64,000 nucleotides of DNA from Auanema rhodensis (GCA_964057225.1 OZ059895.1:3534001-3598000), one strand, 5' to 3'. Shown: positions 50,101 through 57,600, counted from the stretch's first letter. Translations and numbers: made by a program. Notes: a model not told the origin generated them from the letters alone.

Positions 50101-52843
50101 ATTTCTCGCGATTAGCAGTTATCCATTCCTTTAAAGAGTACGTGGGATCTGCCATTCGTCTTCCTTTGATTAAAGAGATAATCTGCGTAATGCCCGGATT
50201 GCTCATAATTGGTCTCAAAAAGGCATATGGGCATATGTGAAGCGTATGAGTCTCAAAATCTTCAACTTCCATTACTCTATCTTGGTCTAAAGGGAATGAA
50301 CATCCTGTAGCGATTGCGCGTTTTTGTCTTTTAAACGGCAATTTTCTAAACTCTCTTTCTACGAGGATAGTAATGTTATTGTCATTTGGAAATTTGGGGA
50401 GTATGATGTAGTTCCCCGATGTTGTGTGAAATGCTGGTTGTCTAAAACACGAAGCGATAGGTTTTGGGGTTGGTTTGTTCGAAAGGATAAGAGCAGATTG
50501 TGTGCTCGGAATTAGGATAGTATCGCCGCTAATGATGGCTTCATATGTGTGCATATCTATGTAATTGCAACGGGAATCCGTAGTTTGTGGATCCCAAATA
50601 ATTATTGATGTGTTTGATTTGCAGTTACCATGATGCGCACTGCACCCTTCAGTGTTTAGTAGTAAGTTTGAAAGGATGGTATCGTCTGGCATGCGGGTCA
50701 TAACACCCCGCTCCAGTACTAAACGCGACCGCTCCTCGCACTCGTCGCGGCTAAACGCTCGCGCCGGATCGAAGGAGGGTTCAGGGGTTGCTTGGGCAAT
50801 ACTATCGATTCTTTCTAGTTCCATATTATTCCACTTTCGATCGCGAATTGCCTGCCTGCATGACTGCACGCTTATAGGCTCTATCCTATCGATTGTTTTG
50901 TTGCTGTCGCGAAGGAATAATAAATCGCGTACACACAGCCTGTGCACTTCCTTCGAGCAGCGCCACGCGTCCCACTCGTGGGCTGTGTGATTGCGAGTGT
51001 ATAGATGGACTTGTGTTTGGATCACGTGGTTTGCTTCGGTTAATTTGCATTTCTTTAATGTTGGAGGCATGAGTAGTGCTCCCCCTGTTGCTTTTGTGCA
51101 TGCTTGGTAGCTTGACGCACAAGGTAGCAGTATTGCTGCTGCTAATGCCATTACAACAGTTAATGAGAGTGGTGAAAGAGAGATGGAGTTAACTCTTGAA
51201 GAGCTCCTATCTCTTCCTCTCGATTGGTTTCTTCGTTCTTTAAATTGTACTCGCCTTTGTCCATTTCTTCCTCCTTGATTGTTATATCGAGGATTATAAT
51301 TATTTTGGTACCAATTAGTACCATTATTGCTGTTTTGACGCTCGTTATTTCTTCCAAAATTATTTGGACGGCGATTATTTCCAAAATTATTATTACGTTG
51401 TTGGAAATTGTTATAATTTGAACGGTTTTTATTTGTTTGATAATTTTGATAATTTTGATAATTTTGATTACCGCGCTGGTAACTTCGGTCAAAAGTTCTG
51501 TTATCTCTTCTCTCTTTATTGCGCGTAAAGGGAGCTAGTGCTTGGTTAACTGCATTCACTAGCATCGCCTGAGTGTCTGCCGTCTGGTTCAATATTGATT
51601 CTTCCCAGCGAGCAGCCTCAATCGCCTCAGCAAAGGTTTTGGGCCTTGCTCGGATCACTCCTGCCTTCAGAGTATTTTTAAGTCCTCTCAGGAAGGTTGA
51701 TCTTAGTATGTGATCCTTATGTGGGTCATCACTGGCAAAAGCACTAAGGCTTATTGTTCGCAAAGCCTGAGCAAAGGCATCAATCGAAAGATCCCCTTGA
51801 CTAGTGTTTTGAAGGCTGATCAGTGCTGGGTCCTGATTATATTCAGGACAGAGCTTTGATGTTAAAGCTGCTAACAAATCGTTCCATGAACCCGATGTTT
51901 TAAGGTGTTCAGGAGTTTGTTTGTATGCTTCTTCTGCCGCATCATTTTTAAGAAGCAACGGCAGAAGAGTCAACCTTTCAGGTATCACTAGGCCAAGTGC
52001 ATTAGCGAAGACATTAAATTTCGCGGTAAAGTCGCGGAAATTGCGGCTACCGTCATAAACAGGGCAGTAGGGTGATGTTAAAACTTGGGCAATTGTTGTT
52101 TTCCCCGCTCCGGGTAAATTGGTTGCGGGCTCGGTCATTTTTTTCGGAACAGCTATTACTGTATGTGCAGATCTTGAACTTCCTGACGTAGGAGTAATGT
52201 GCTCTGTTTGGTTATATTGGTTAGGTGTCGTCAATTCGTCTAATCTTGGACTATTGAGAATTGGGGTTGATGTTTGTGGGTTATTTTTCAAAAGTTTTCT
52301 TTGCTCCGGTGAGGTGATTGGAGATAACGTATAGCGCGTGTATGTATTGGGTATTGTAGCAAGTCGCTGTGCTCGGCTAGATTTTGGGTTTGGGTCTTTG
52401 GGTGAGCGATTCAATAAATCAACGACTTTGTTTTTGAGAGATTGTAAGCCTGTTGTTGAAGGTGAACCAGTAGGTTCTTGACTTGAGAGAGAGAGAGAGA
52501 TATCAGAATTATTTAGATTTTTATTATTTTTATTTTTATGTATATTGGAAGAGCGTACCTTTTCTTTCGTAGTGGTGTTCGGTGTCTGTTCGTCTATCAC
52601 CAAGGGTCGCTCGTCGTCTCCAGATGGTATATAGTCCGGATCACTAGAACGTTCTGAAGGAGAAAACGTACCTGCACGGGGCGTGTAAAATTTTTCCACG
52701 TTAGGCTTCTCCTCTGCTGTGTCTTCGTTGATAATGGCGACACTTTGCGCGCGAGTTCGGCTTCTGGTTACTGGAGCTGAGTCGCGGGGATCCGGGTTGG
52801 AGTGCGTACTGAGAGGTACTGCTGAGTTATACCTTCTCTCCAC
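44174..52843 (-). CDS. Gag-Env-like-Pol polyprotein (single 2889-codon frame)
   Basis: One uninterrupted frame ending in TAA (44174-44176) encodes all replication functions of the element. In order it has a disordered Ser/Thr/Asn-rich N-terminus (1-235), a capsid-like Gag (about 240-440), an Asn/Arg-rich nucleocapsid-like tail (about 440-550), a membrane glycoprotein (about 554-1625), an aspartic protease (D1677-S-G and ALIGLDFM 1747-1754), reverse transcriptase (D2059 and YLDD 2120-2123), RNase H (D2269, E2313/E2315, D2340), integrase (H2488/H2496/C2526/C2529 and D2560, D2620, E2656) and a GPF-type C-terminal module at about G2796. The residue numbering starts at 52843, where the codon is GTG, not ATG. 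The frame stays open back to a TAA at 52934-52936, and the first in-frame ATG is codon 236 (52136-52138). The true initiation site is therefore unresolved: splicing, readthrough of the upstream stop, or starting at codon 236 are all possible. Confidence 0.93.
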   Translation of the reverse strand: MERRYNSAVPLSTHSNPDPRDSAPVTRSRTRAQSVAIINEDTAEEKPNVEKFYTPRAGTFSPSERSSDPDYIPSGDDERPLVIDEQTPNTTTKEKVRSSNIHKNKNNKNLNNSDISLSLSSQEPTGSPSTTGLQSLKNKVVDLLNRSPKDPNPKSSRAQRLATIPNTYTRYTLSPITSPEQRKLLKNNPQTSTPILNSPRLDELTTPNQYNQTEHITPTSGSSRSAHTVIAVPKKMTEPATNLPGAGKTTIAQVLTSPYCPVYDGSRNFRDFTAKFNVFANALGLVIPERLTLLPLLLKNDAAEEAYKQTPEHLKTSGSWNDLLAALTSKLCPEYNQDPALISLQNTSQGDLSIDAFAQALRTISLSAFASDDPHKDHILRSTFLRGLKNTLKAGVIRARPKTFAEAIEAARWEESILNQTADTQAMLVNAVNQALAPFTRNKERRDNRTFDRSYQRGNQNYQNYQNYQTNKNRSNYNNFQQRNNNFGNNRRPNNFGRNNERQNSNNGTNWYQNNYNPRYNNQGGRNGQRRVQFKERRNQSRGRDRSSSRVNSISLSPLSLTVVMALAAAILLPCASSYQACTKATGGALLMPPTLKKCKLTEANHVIQTQVHLYTRNHTAHEWDAWRCSKEVHRLCVRDLLFLRDSNKTIDRIEPISVQSCRQAIRDRKWNNMELERIDSIAQATPEPSFDPARAFSRDECEERSRLVLERGVMTRMPDDTILSNLLLNTEGCSAHHGNCKSNTSIIIWDPQTTDSRCNYIDMHTYEAIISGDTILIPSTQSALILSNKPTPKPIASCFRQPAFHTTSGNYIILPKFPNDNNITILVEREFRKLPFKRQKRAIATGCSFPLDQDRVMEVEDFETHTLHICPYAFLRPIMSNPGITQIISLIKGRRMADPTYSLKEWITANREKFEFFFKIQIYDKSLRHFLKQYDFRDKDEAILQYVAQRELALATKTGISYLTPKQLLQQISDRLTVIEFDRILHTKEGTYRERTESIALDLANTPVIIEENLTVPSRQEVLQSFVKLPPIRQKILTNEEAQKSEFIQETINLVTELKTLIKIRKNKTAADIDEMKFINLPASRMFVQNTDKLFYDIKNNFGIPIGPHPKLIKPSKISKDLLLKIFLPLLAEKKLPYTSSRISPEHLRRLMAEKLELESLQTTTRTPSVAAGGAAATSAQPIIDRKTTIESDPAMQPHAITSPQATAATTARAPSSTAEPKITESYTTATTTARATISTTQAPTSTKLYATYKDQQIPIMDEITYLPTTLIRKQRASSTPTAKEIQSVQAQAHYIASKIDSEEQYRQNITSKIAQDHLQYATTMIQSELQKHFKESYESICEIQNRYLELWRSILQIEPTIAMRTILGREDIAARFVGSEILHVHVCPTVFTKTIYHNHTVNNTCYLETPILTEEGQLLFAAPGSKDLLPHGKEINCDHVPTDVWSADGEWKGINGTVDVSLISMGDGLHHEKITPLKFTGAHLYTNLTSRVYSMTTAIAYGASLASIRQNHVLHTIHNDPKISAAYSVLKKSSDYISKAHEFTKNTWNSFIDTMVGTIERTLITIGAITSVIIIVIILAFIIKVYFLKSIPIPVMHIELKDRNSNPPTYEETLELVTQPDQPIPRNIMKQYYPSILTYIPIAIPLVCSISKRKDQSLPLLWMTVNDRLVLTLWDSGSSISYIRVSTLHYLTLNDFVKNNKSSATTANGSEFRFIGTIDLTVEIAGYEIDHTFYISNDEDCPSPALIGLDFMKTLDSQNIGMKLRPYKRTLEIGNRVVRLANGIDGRLSKTSTTVNLINLKQRDMLPNETCTLQVQLEKPIRDDSFAMLSIDNNNMLTPKYHTAFRDVNSIDITFKNNSNKFIELPSGHVITKAEIGIMPDYEIFTTDQKQDYIPPEADWESKLPTFPTDFMKELDLKDADLTQNLKDHLRSIIRRRKKAFLNEDKNIGLFKGPVEHSIPLRTDMDMPKPRITRIPLGKQEEIERQVQEMLQQGIIEPSTSLFNSPVVLVRKKDDTFRFVTDFRALNNVTRKQTYVIPNISDIIDMAAGSKYFSNFDLVSGFFQIPLKKSDRSLTAFTTNTGTYQYRRMPMGLCGAPHTFQTAVRYLQSRCKCRLFVYLDDLLVISDNAEQHIYDIEEVLERIEELGLKIKLKKCSFARPEVKFLGLIVGRDGVKPDPKKVSAIQDYPAPQSPTGVRAFLGMVGFFRKFIKDFAHIASPLYDLTKLDTDFKWSDQCQQALEKLKKRLMEAPVLKPPRADRTFIIESDGSNIAIGAVLLQPEDPNEPLKNLHPIAFASRKLVKAERNYPPIEIEALGLVYALAQFRTYILGSHAICITDHRPLTSLMTRRDLFGRLAKFQLVIQEYNIEIRYREGRLNKVCDALSRYIGDETNDPKPEKKKKVKEPQLAQVNFVNIPDIKQIQSNTPWIKKTIAEIEYRTKKNMLSNDRYCVIDNMLYTKPSTKRPHPALVLPRESELISKIIEEFHEDPAIGAHQGINKTKEAILRRFFWTNMQTDIAIFVKQCVKCAQRKKDPHAMTVQPMGQFEIPSKPFERIHMDIMGPFPTSKRNNNYVLTIQDSFSKWATTIAIPTIVTDVVIDRFLRNFVYIYGPPNRLITDRGSNFVSKKFENMCDKLGIKHEPTLPHQKNSNGQVERLHRTLEEGLTHYLNEEVTDWDLFLPKVTFALNTTTHSTTGISPYIALFGKESRMRLDKELSPETPESGTISIDIENMEQLRQERKSIIQDNLEKHQQQAKKKHDSRQRIEERDISEGDQVMLTIKSHKIGQKLRKCYDGPFEVIKVKGSMVQIKNPFGKLQDIHKDNLKLFNRSATCGAAHNTRSKARNSDSDDDSDIEIIEVIHGNNNEELDTEIDSEDPSDHNWIPSRRR
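44177..47968 (-). other. Pol region: protease, RT, RNase H, integrase
   Basis: Residues about 1626-2889. The retropepsin-type protease has D1677-S-G with the second hydrophobic-G-L-D motif at 1747-1754. Reverse transcriptase has VTDFRALN, D2059 and YLDD at 2120-2123, with the following KFLG motif. RNase H has SDG at 2269 and TDHRPL at 2339-2344. Integrase has H2488-x7-H2496...C2526-x2-C2529 and a D2560, D2620, E2656 triad with exactly 35 residues between the last two (DD35E). A GPF module follows. The C-terminus is acidic and ends IPSRRR, with no obvious chromodomain. All key catalytic residues are present, so the enzymes look intact. This order (PR-RT-RH-IN) is that of Ty3/gypsy and excludes Ty1/copia. 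Confidence 0.95.
47969..51184 (-). other. Envelope-like glycoprotein region inside the polyprotein
   Basis: Residues about 554-1625. A hydrophobic signal-like stretch spans 559-575 and is followed by small residues suited to signal-peptidase cleavage at about 578. About ten N-X-S/T sequons and many cysteines follow. There are two furin-type sites, RQKR (839-842) and RKQR (1274-1277), and a Thr/Ala/Ser/Pro-rich mucin-like stretch (about 1160-1260) before the second. A predicted helical stretch runs to C1343. After it come W1353, C1389, C1407 and GQL (1418-1420). A single strong transmembrane segment (1565-1585) is followed by a cytoplasmic tail with PPTY (1609-1612). The layout is that of a class I membrane glycoprotein with an external ectodomain, as expected for a viral fusion protein. 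The motif order of the C-terminal half suggests a class III, gB-like fusogen. The family assignment is inference; the membrane-glycoprotein nature is well supported. Confidence 0.75.
51185..52138 (-). other. Gag region: capsid and Asn/Arg-rich nucleocapsid
   Basis: Residues 236-553. M236 sits in a favourable context (AAAAAAATGAC on the coding strand). The following VYDG...F...F...L pattern and helix-rich segment up to about 430 resemble retrotransposon Gag capsid domains, which assemble the particle. Residues about 440-550 are rich in Asn, Arg, Gly, Gln and Tyr and include three tandem NYQ units. This is presumably the RNA-binding nucleocapsid, yet there is no CCHC zinc knuckle. The region runs without a stop into the glycoprotein's signal-like segment. 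Confidence 0.75.
51437..51463 (-). repeat. 9-bp coding microsatellite (NYQ x3)
   Basis: Three perfect TTGATAATT units on the plus strand encode three Asn-Tyr-Gln repeats in the nucleocapsid-like tail, with a partial fourth next to them. Confidence 0.9.
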
Positions 52844-52933
52844 CTTGTTAGGACTCTTGGTTTGAAAAAACCTCGAGTGTCTGATTACGTGTGGGATGAT
52901 GGAATTTGAACGTAATTGGGTGGGTATGTACGT
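52139..52933 (-). other. N-terminal extension with no ATG
   Basis: From the upstream stop to codon 236 the frame is open for 265 codons, and no ATG is present in it. The encoded residues are polar and disorder-like (Ser, Thr, Asn and Pro rich), including TRSRTR (26-31), DPDYIPS (68-74), an Asn/Lys run and a Ser/Leu run encoded by a (GA)8 repeat at 52485-52500. That many open codons in AT-rich DNA suggests selection for coding. It might be matrix-like sequence reached by splicing or by readthrough of the TAA. Alternatively Gag begins at codon 236 and this is leader. Confidence 0.55.
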
Positions 52934-53137
52934 TTAGTTGTTGGTGGTAAGTTGGGAAAAGCTAGATTGAGACTGACAACTGGTTTGGTCAAGTCGGAAG
53001 GATAGGAATGAATCCAAGGTTCTGGCCATAACTTTAGATCCGCCTTCTACCGTACTTTGAAATTGGACTTTGGTTATCTTGGTCTTTTGGGTCCAATTTG
53101 TATAGCATTTGCATTTTTCTTTTCTCTTTGCACGCAT
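52934..53137 (-). CDS. Upstream 67-codon ORF in the same frame as the polyprotein
   Basis: It starts with a true ATG (53135-53137) and ends at TAA 52934-52936. The polyprotein frame continues directly after that stop. The product is basic at its start and Ser/Gln/Thr-rich at its end, and I do not recognise it. It may be a short leader peptide, the real N-terminus of Gag separated by a readthrough or recently mutated stop, or chance. The fact that it shares the frame favours a connection with the polyprotein, but the evidence is weak. Confidence 0.35.
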   Translation of the reverse strand: MRAKRKEKCKCYTNWTQKTKITKVQFQSTVEGGSKVMARTLDSFLSFRLDQTSCQSQSSFSQLTTNN

Positions 53138-54256
53138 TATGGATGATTGCCTGGTCTCAATGGGCTTATTCCCTTCTCTTTTTTATAGAATTTTTTGATT
53201 TTTAGTCGCAAACTCCCTTAGGCATTCCAAAAAGTTGCATTAAAATTAGACTTTGGTAATCCATCACTCTATCCAAGAAGAATTACTAGTCCCAATTGCA
53301 TACTTAATTCGTTCGTTCATGGTTCAACGGGAAGTAAGGATCTTTTTTAAGAAATCTACCGTAGTCGTTTTGCAAACCAAAGATCTCGTTTTATAATATT
53401 GAAGTTACATAGCTGACTAAAATTTACAAGAACTATACGAAATTATAAAAAGAATAAGATGATTTGGAATTGAGTCTCATGTTTCTAAACAACAAAACGG
53501 TATGAGGAAGGTGACATATAGTATGGGGAGAAAATCCAACTAATATGCTTTAGCCAACTCGACCTGACGAATAAGTTTAAATTGGGAGATCAGTTTGTGA
53601 GAATATCGCAGGATTTTTCGGACTATAGCGAATGTAAGTTATTAAATTAAACATCCTCTCACTTGTTGTGAGGTTTCCCGTACGATTTTTAAGCGTTTTG
53701 TTATGTTTTTGGATGGTAAATGCTAAAAGTTGTCTGAACGATTTTAAACGCAAAATATAATAGTCCTTATCGCAAAATTATTTAAAATTCAAATTGGCAT
53801 GCTTTTCATCCACAAAATTTAAGAAATAACTGGAGTTATTCTTTCCTCAAAGCCGAAATCAATCCTTAAAAGGAGAATGGTGTGGGTAATAATCAAAATA
53901 TATATAAAATCTTTAGGTGAATCTGTTCACGAATTCAGCCTAAAGTCCTCATGTGGCTTCGAGGTCGGGTAACAGTATAATCAGATGTTAATAGCAAGGA
54001 TATGTGACTTAGGTTCAGACATGACAAAATTGTGAACAACGGGATCAAGTAAAATAAATTCTTCCCAAAATGTATAATTTTACTCTCTTATTATGAGAGT
54101 TCCTTGCATCTGTTCCCTATAACGATGTTGGCCCCTCCGTTTTGTGTTTTAGCGTGGAGAAGATGGCAATGGATAAGAGAAAGTTGAAAAGAAAATGAAT
54201 ATTGCAAGAGTGAATAAAATTTAAGAAAATAAGAGAATAGTAAAAGAAACGTTCGA
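53138..54256 (-). other. Untranslated leader of the retroelement
   Basis: About 1.1 kb between the primer-binding site and the upstream ORF. It is AT-rich with no convincing coding frame. This is where packaging signals and a splice donor would be expected, but I cannot point to either with confidence. Confidence 0.7.
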
Positions 54257-54269
54257 GGTGGAACCTCCA
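54257..54269 (-). other. Candidate primer-binding site
   Basis: On the coding strand TGGAGGTTCCACC follows the 5' LTR with no spacer, and the TGG matches the CCA end of a tRNA. The site overlaps a small inverted repeat (GAGGT-TCC-ACCTC, 54255-54267). I could not match it to a familiar tRNA 3' end. The complementary sequence would need a T as discriminator base, and its TTCGAGG lies too close to the CCA to be the T loop. Confidence 0.5.
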
Positions 54270-54604
54270 CGTTCCGTTATGCTCTCGCACTATCCTATAG
54301 ACCAATGTAGTCTATAAGATGTGCGATACAGTGTTCCAGATGTAGCGGTATTAATAGAGCATAATGGATAACATAAGACTCATGAAAAGAAAGGTTTATT
54401 CTACATAATGATTACAATAAGTTACGATAAGAATTAAAGAGATATAAACTATAGGTGAGCTCTGAGGAGATGACAAGCCATCCTTAGTCATTCCATGAGA
54501 CAGAACTAAAGTCTGAGTTCCATATAAAGGGCGTGTCAGCTCCTCTCGTCTCTTGTCGTCTAGCTCTAACCCGCCTGCTACGTATTGATCATCCGAATGG
54601 AACG
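54270..54604 (-). repeat. 5' LTR (right copy, promoter copy)
   Basis: The partner of 43105-43439, with the same length and ends. On the coding strand it starts at 54604. The TATA-like motif is only about 75 bp in and the AATAAA about 205 bp in, so U3 is very short and R/U5 form most of the LTR. Any enhancer must be compact or lie in the leader. Confidence 0.96.
54521..54528 (-). promoter_or_regulatory. TATA-like element of the 5' LTR
   Basis: Coding-strand CCCTTTATATGGAAC contains TTTATATG about 75 bp from the LTR start. TCAGAC and TTAGTTC strings lie downstream as possible initiators. It is the only convincing TATA-like motif in the U3 side. Its promoter role is inferred from position. Confidence 0.6.
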
Positions 54605-54608
54605 GATT
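54605..54608. repeat. Right target-site duplication GATT
   Basis: The LTR ends GGAACG and satellite resumes at GATTTTAATTCAG, restoring the unit cut at 43104. Confidence 0.95.
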
Positions 54609-57600
54609 TTAATTCAGATTTTTTCAACTTTCACTCAGTTTGTTTTCTAAACTTTGATTAAGAACCTTGTTGTTTGTACAACCATAAAATATACGCAGCA
54701 CAGGTTACCCTTAAATAATGAACTGACCGTCTAATCAGACATGGATCTTCCCAAGTTCTGTTGCTTGAATGGATGTTTTCCTACGTAGGCTAGTAAAACA
54801 TGCCCTTCAAAGCATCAGAACATGTGATCACATTCCAATTTTTTTGTATCTATCTTGTAAAGATAGTAATAAACTTTGATTTTTGTACACCCATAAATTA
54901 TACGCAGCACAGGTTACCCTTAAATAATGAACTGACCGACTAATCAGACATGGATCTTTCCAAGTTCTGTTGCTTGAACGGATGTTTTCCTACGTAGGCT
55001 AGTAAAACATGCCCTTCAAAGCATCAGAACATGTGACCACATTCCTATTTTTTTGTATCTATCTTGTAAAGATAGTAATATATCATATGTTGAACACTAT
55101 GTTGGAAAGATTTTAATTCAGATTTTTTCAACTTTCACTCAGTTTGTTTTCTAAACTTTGATTAAGAACCTTGTTGTTTGTACACCCATAAAATATACGC
55201 AGCACAGGTTACCCTTAAATAATGAACTGACCGTCTAATCAGACATGGATCTTCCCAAGTTCTGTTGCTTGAACGGATGTTTTCCTACGTAGGCTAGTAA
55301 AACATGCCCTTCAAAGCATCAGAACATGTGATCAGATTCCAATTTTTTTGTATCTATCTTGTAAAGATAGTAATATATCATATGTTGAACACTATGTTGG
55401 AAAGATTTTAATTCAGATTTTTTCAACTTTCACTCAGTTTGTTTTCTAAACTTTGATTAAGAACCTTGTTGTTTGTACACCCATAAAATATACGCAGCAC
55501 AGGTTACCCTTAAATAATGAACTGACCGTCTAATCAGACATGGATCTTACCAAGTTCTGTTGCTTGAATGGATGTTTTCCTACGTAGGCTAGTAAAACAT
55601 GCCCTTCAAAACATCAGAACATGTGATCACATTCCAATTTTTTTGTATCTATTTTGTAAAGATAGTAATAAACTTTGATTTTTGTACACCCATAAATTAT
55701 ACGCAGCACAGGTTACCCTTAAATAATGAACTGACCGACTAATCAGACATGGATCTTTCCTAGTTCTGTTGCTTGAATGGATGTTTTCCTACGTAGGCTA
55801 GTAAAACATGCCCTTCAAAGCATCAGAACATGTGACCACATTCCAATTTTTTTGTATCTGTTTTGTGAAGATAGTAAAATATCATATGTTGAACACTATG
55901 TTGGAAAGATTTTAATTCAGATTTTCTAACTTTTATTCAGTTTGTTTTTTAAACTTTGATTAAGAACTTTGATTTTTGTACACCCATAAATTATACGCAG
56001 CACAGGTTACCCTTAAATAATGAACTGACCGACTAATCAGACATGGATCTTTTCTAGTTCTGTTGCTTGAATGGATGTTTTCCTACGTAGGCTAGTAAAA
56101 CATGCCCTTCAAAACATCAGAACATGTGATCACATTCCAATTTTTTTGTATCTATTTTGTAAAGATAGTAATAAACTTTGATTTTTGTACACCCATAAAT
56201 TATACGCAGCACAGGTTACCCTTAAATAATGAACTGACCGACTAATCAGACATGGATCTTTCCTAGTTCTGTTGCTTGAATGGATGTTTTCCTACGTAGG
56301 CTAGTAAAACATGCCCTTCAAAGCATCAGAACATGTGATCACATTCCAATTTTTTTGTATCTATCTTGTAAAGATAGTAATATATCATATGTTGAACACT
56401 ATGTTGGAAAGATTTTAATTCAGATTTTCGAACTTTTATTCAGTTTGTTTTTCAAACTTTGATTAAGAACTTTGATTTTTGTACACCCATAAATTATACG
56501 CAGCACAGGTTACCCTTAATTAATGAACTGACCGACTAATCAGACATGGATCTTTCCAAGTTCTGTTGCTTGAACGGATGTTTTCCTACGAAGGCTAGTA
56601 AAACATGCCCTTCAAAGCATCAGAACATGTGATCACATTCCAATATTTTTGTATCTATCTTGTAAAGATAGTAATATATCATATGTTGAACACTATGTTG
56701 GAAAGATTTTAATTCAGATTTTCTAACTTTTATTCAGTTTGTTTTTTAAACTTTGATTAAGAACTTTGATTTTTGTACACCCATAAATTATACGCAGCAC
56801 AGGTTACCCTTAAATAATGAACTGACCGACTAATCAGACATGGATCTTTCCTAGTTCTGTTGCTTGAATGGATGTTTTCCTACGTAGGCTAGTAAAACAT
56901 GCCCTTCAAAACATCAGAACATGTGATCACATTCCAATTTTTTTGTATCTATCTTGTAAAGATAGTAATATATCATATGTTGAACACTATGTTGGAAAGA
57001 TTTTAATTCAGATTTTTTCAACTTTCACTCAGTTTGTTTTCTAAACTTTGATTAAGAACCTTGAGTTTTGTACACCCATAAATTATACGCAGCACAGGTT
57101 ACCCTTAAATAATGAACTGACCGACTAATCAGACATGGATCTTTCCTAGTTCTGTTGCTTGAATGGATGTTTTCCTACGTAGGCTAGTAAAACATGCCCT
57201 TCAAAGCATCAGAACATGTGATCACATTCCAATTTTTTTGTATCTATCTTGTAAAGATAGTAATATATCATATGTTGAACACTATGTTGGAAAAATTTTA
57301 ATTCAGATTTTCGAACTTTTATTCAGTTTGTTTTTCAAACTTTGATTAAGAACTTTGATTTTCGTACTCCCATAAATTATACGCAGCACAGGTTACCCTT
57401 AATTAATGAACTGACCGACTAATCAGACATGGATCTTTCCAAGTTCTGTTGCTTGAACGGATGTTTTCCTACGTAGGCTAGTAAAACATGCCCTTCAAAG
57501 CATCAGAACATGTGACCACATTCCAATTTTTTTGTATCTATCTTGTAAAGATAGTAATAAACTTTGATTTTTGTACACCCATAAATTATACGCAGCACAG

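Larger units (their letters stand above)
43105..54604 (-). mobile_element. Intact Ty3/gypsy LTR retrotransposon with an internal envelope-like domain
   Basis: An 11,500-bp element bounded by two 335-bp LTRs and GATT target duplications. Transcription and coding run on the minus strand, so the right LTR is the 5' LTR. It has a TGG-starting presumed primer-binding site, a leader of about 1.1 kb, a single 2889-codon frame and a 3' untranslated stretch of about 0.7 kb. Reverse transcriptase and integrase motifs and the RT-RNase H-integrase order place it in Ty3/gypsy (Metaviridae). A single Gag-Pol frame recalls nematode Cer1-like elements, but that affinity is only a suggestion. The LTRs look identical and the frame has no internal stop or frameshift, so this is a young copy that may be competent, apart from the puzzle at its translation start. 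Confidence 0.96.

Noticed and set aside
50886..51492. Minus-strand frames of 78 and 110 codons overlapping the polyprotein
   Set aside because: They lie in other frames over the low-complexity Gag tail and the start of the glycoprotein. Their Ile/Lys-rich composition reflects the Asn/Arg repeat read out of frame.
54117..54305. 62-codon minus-strand frame crossing the 5' LTR and leader
   Set aside because: It covers the primer-binding site and LTR edge, has no similarity I recognise, and is best explained by chance in an AT-rich leader.
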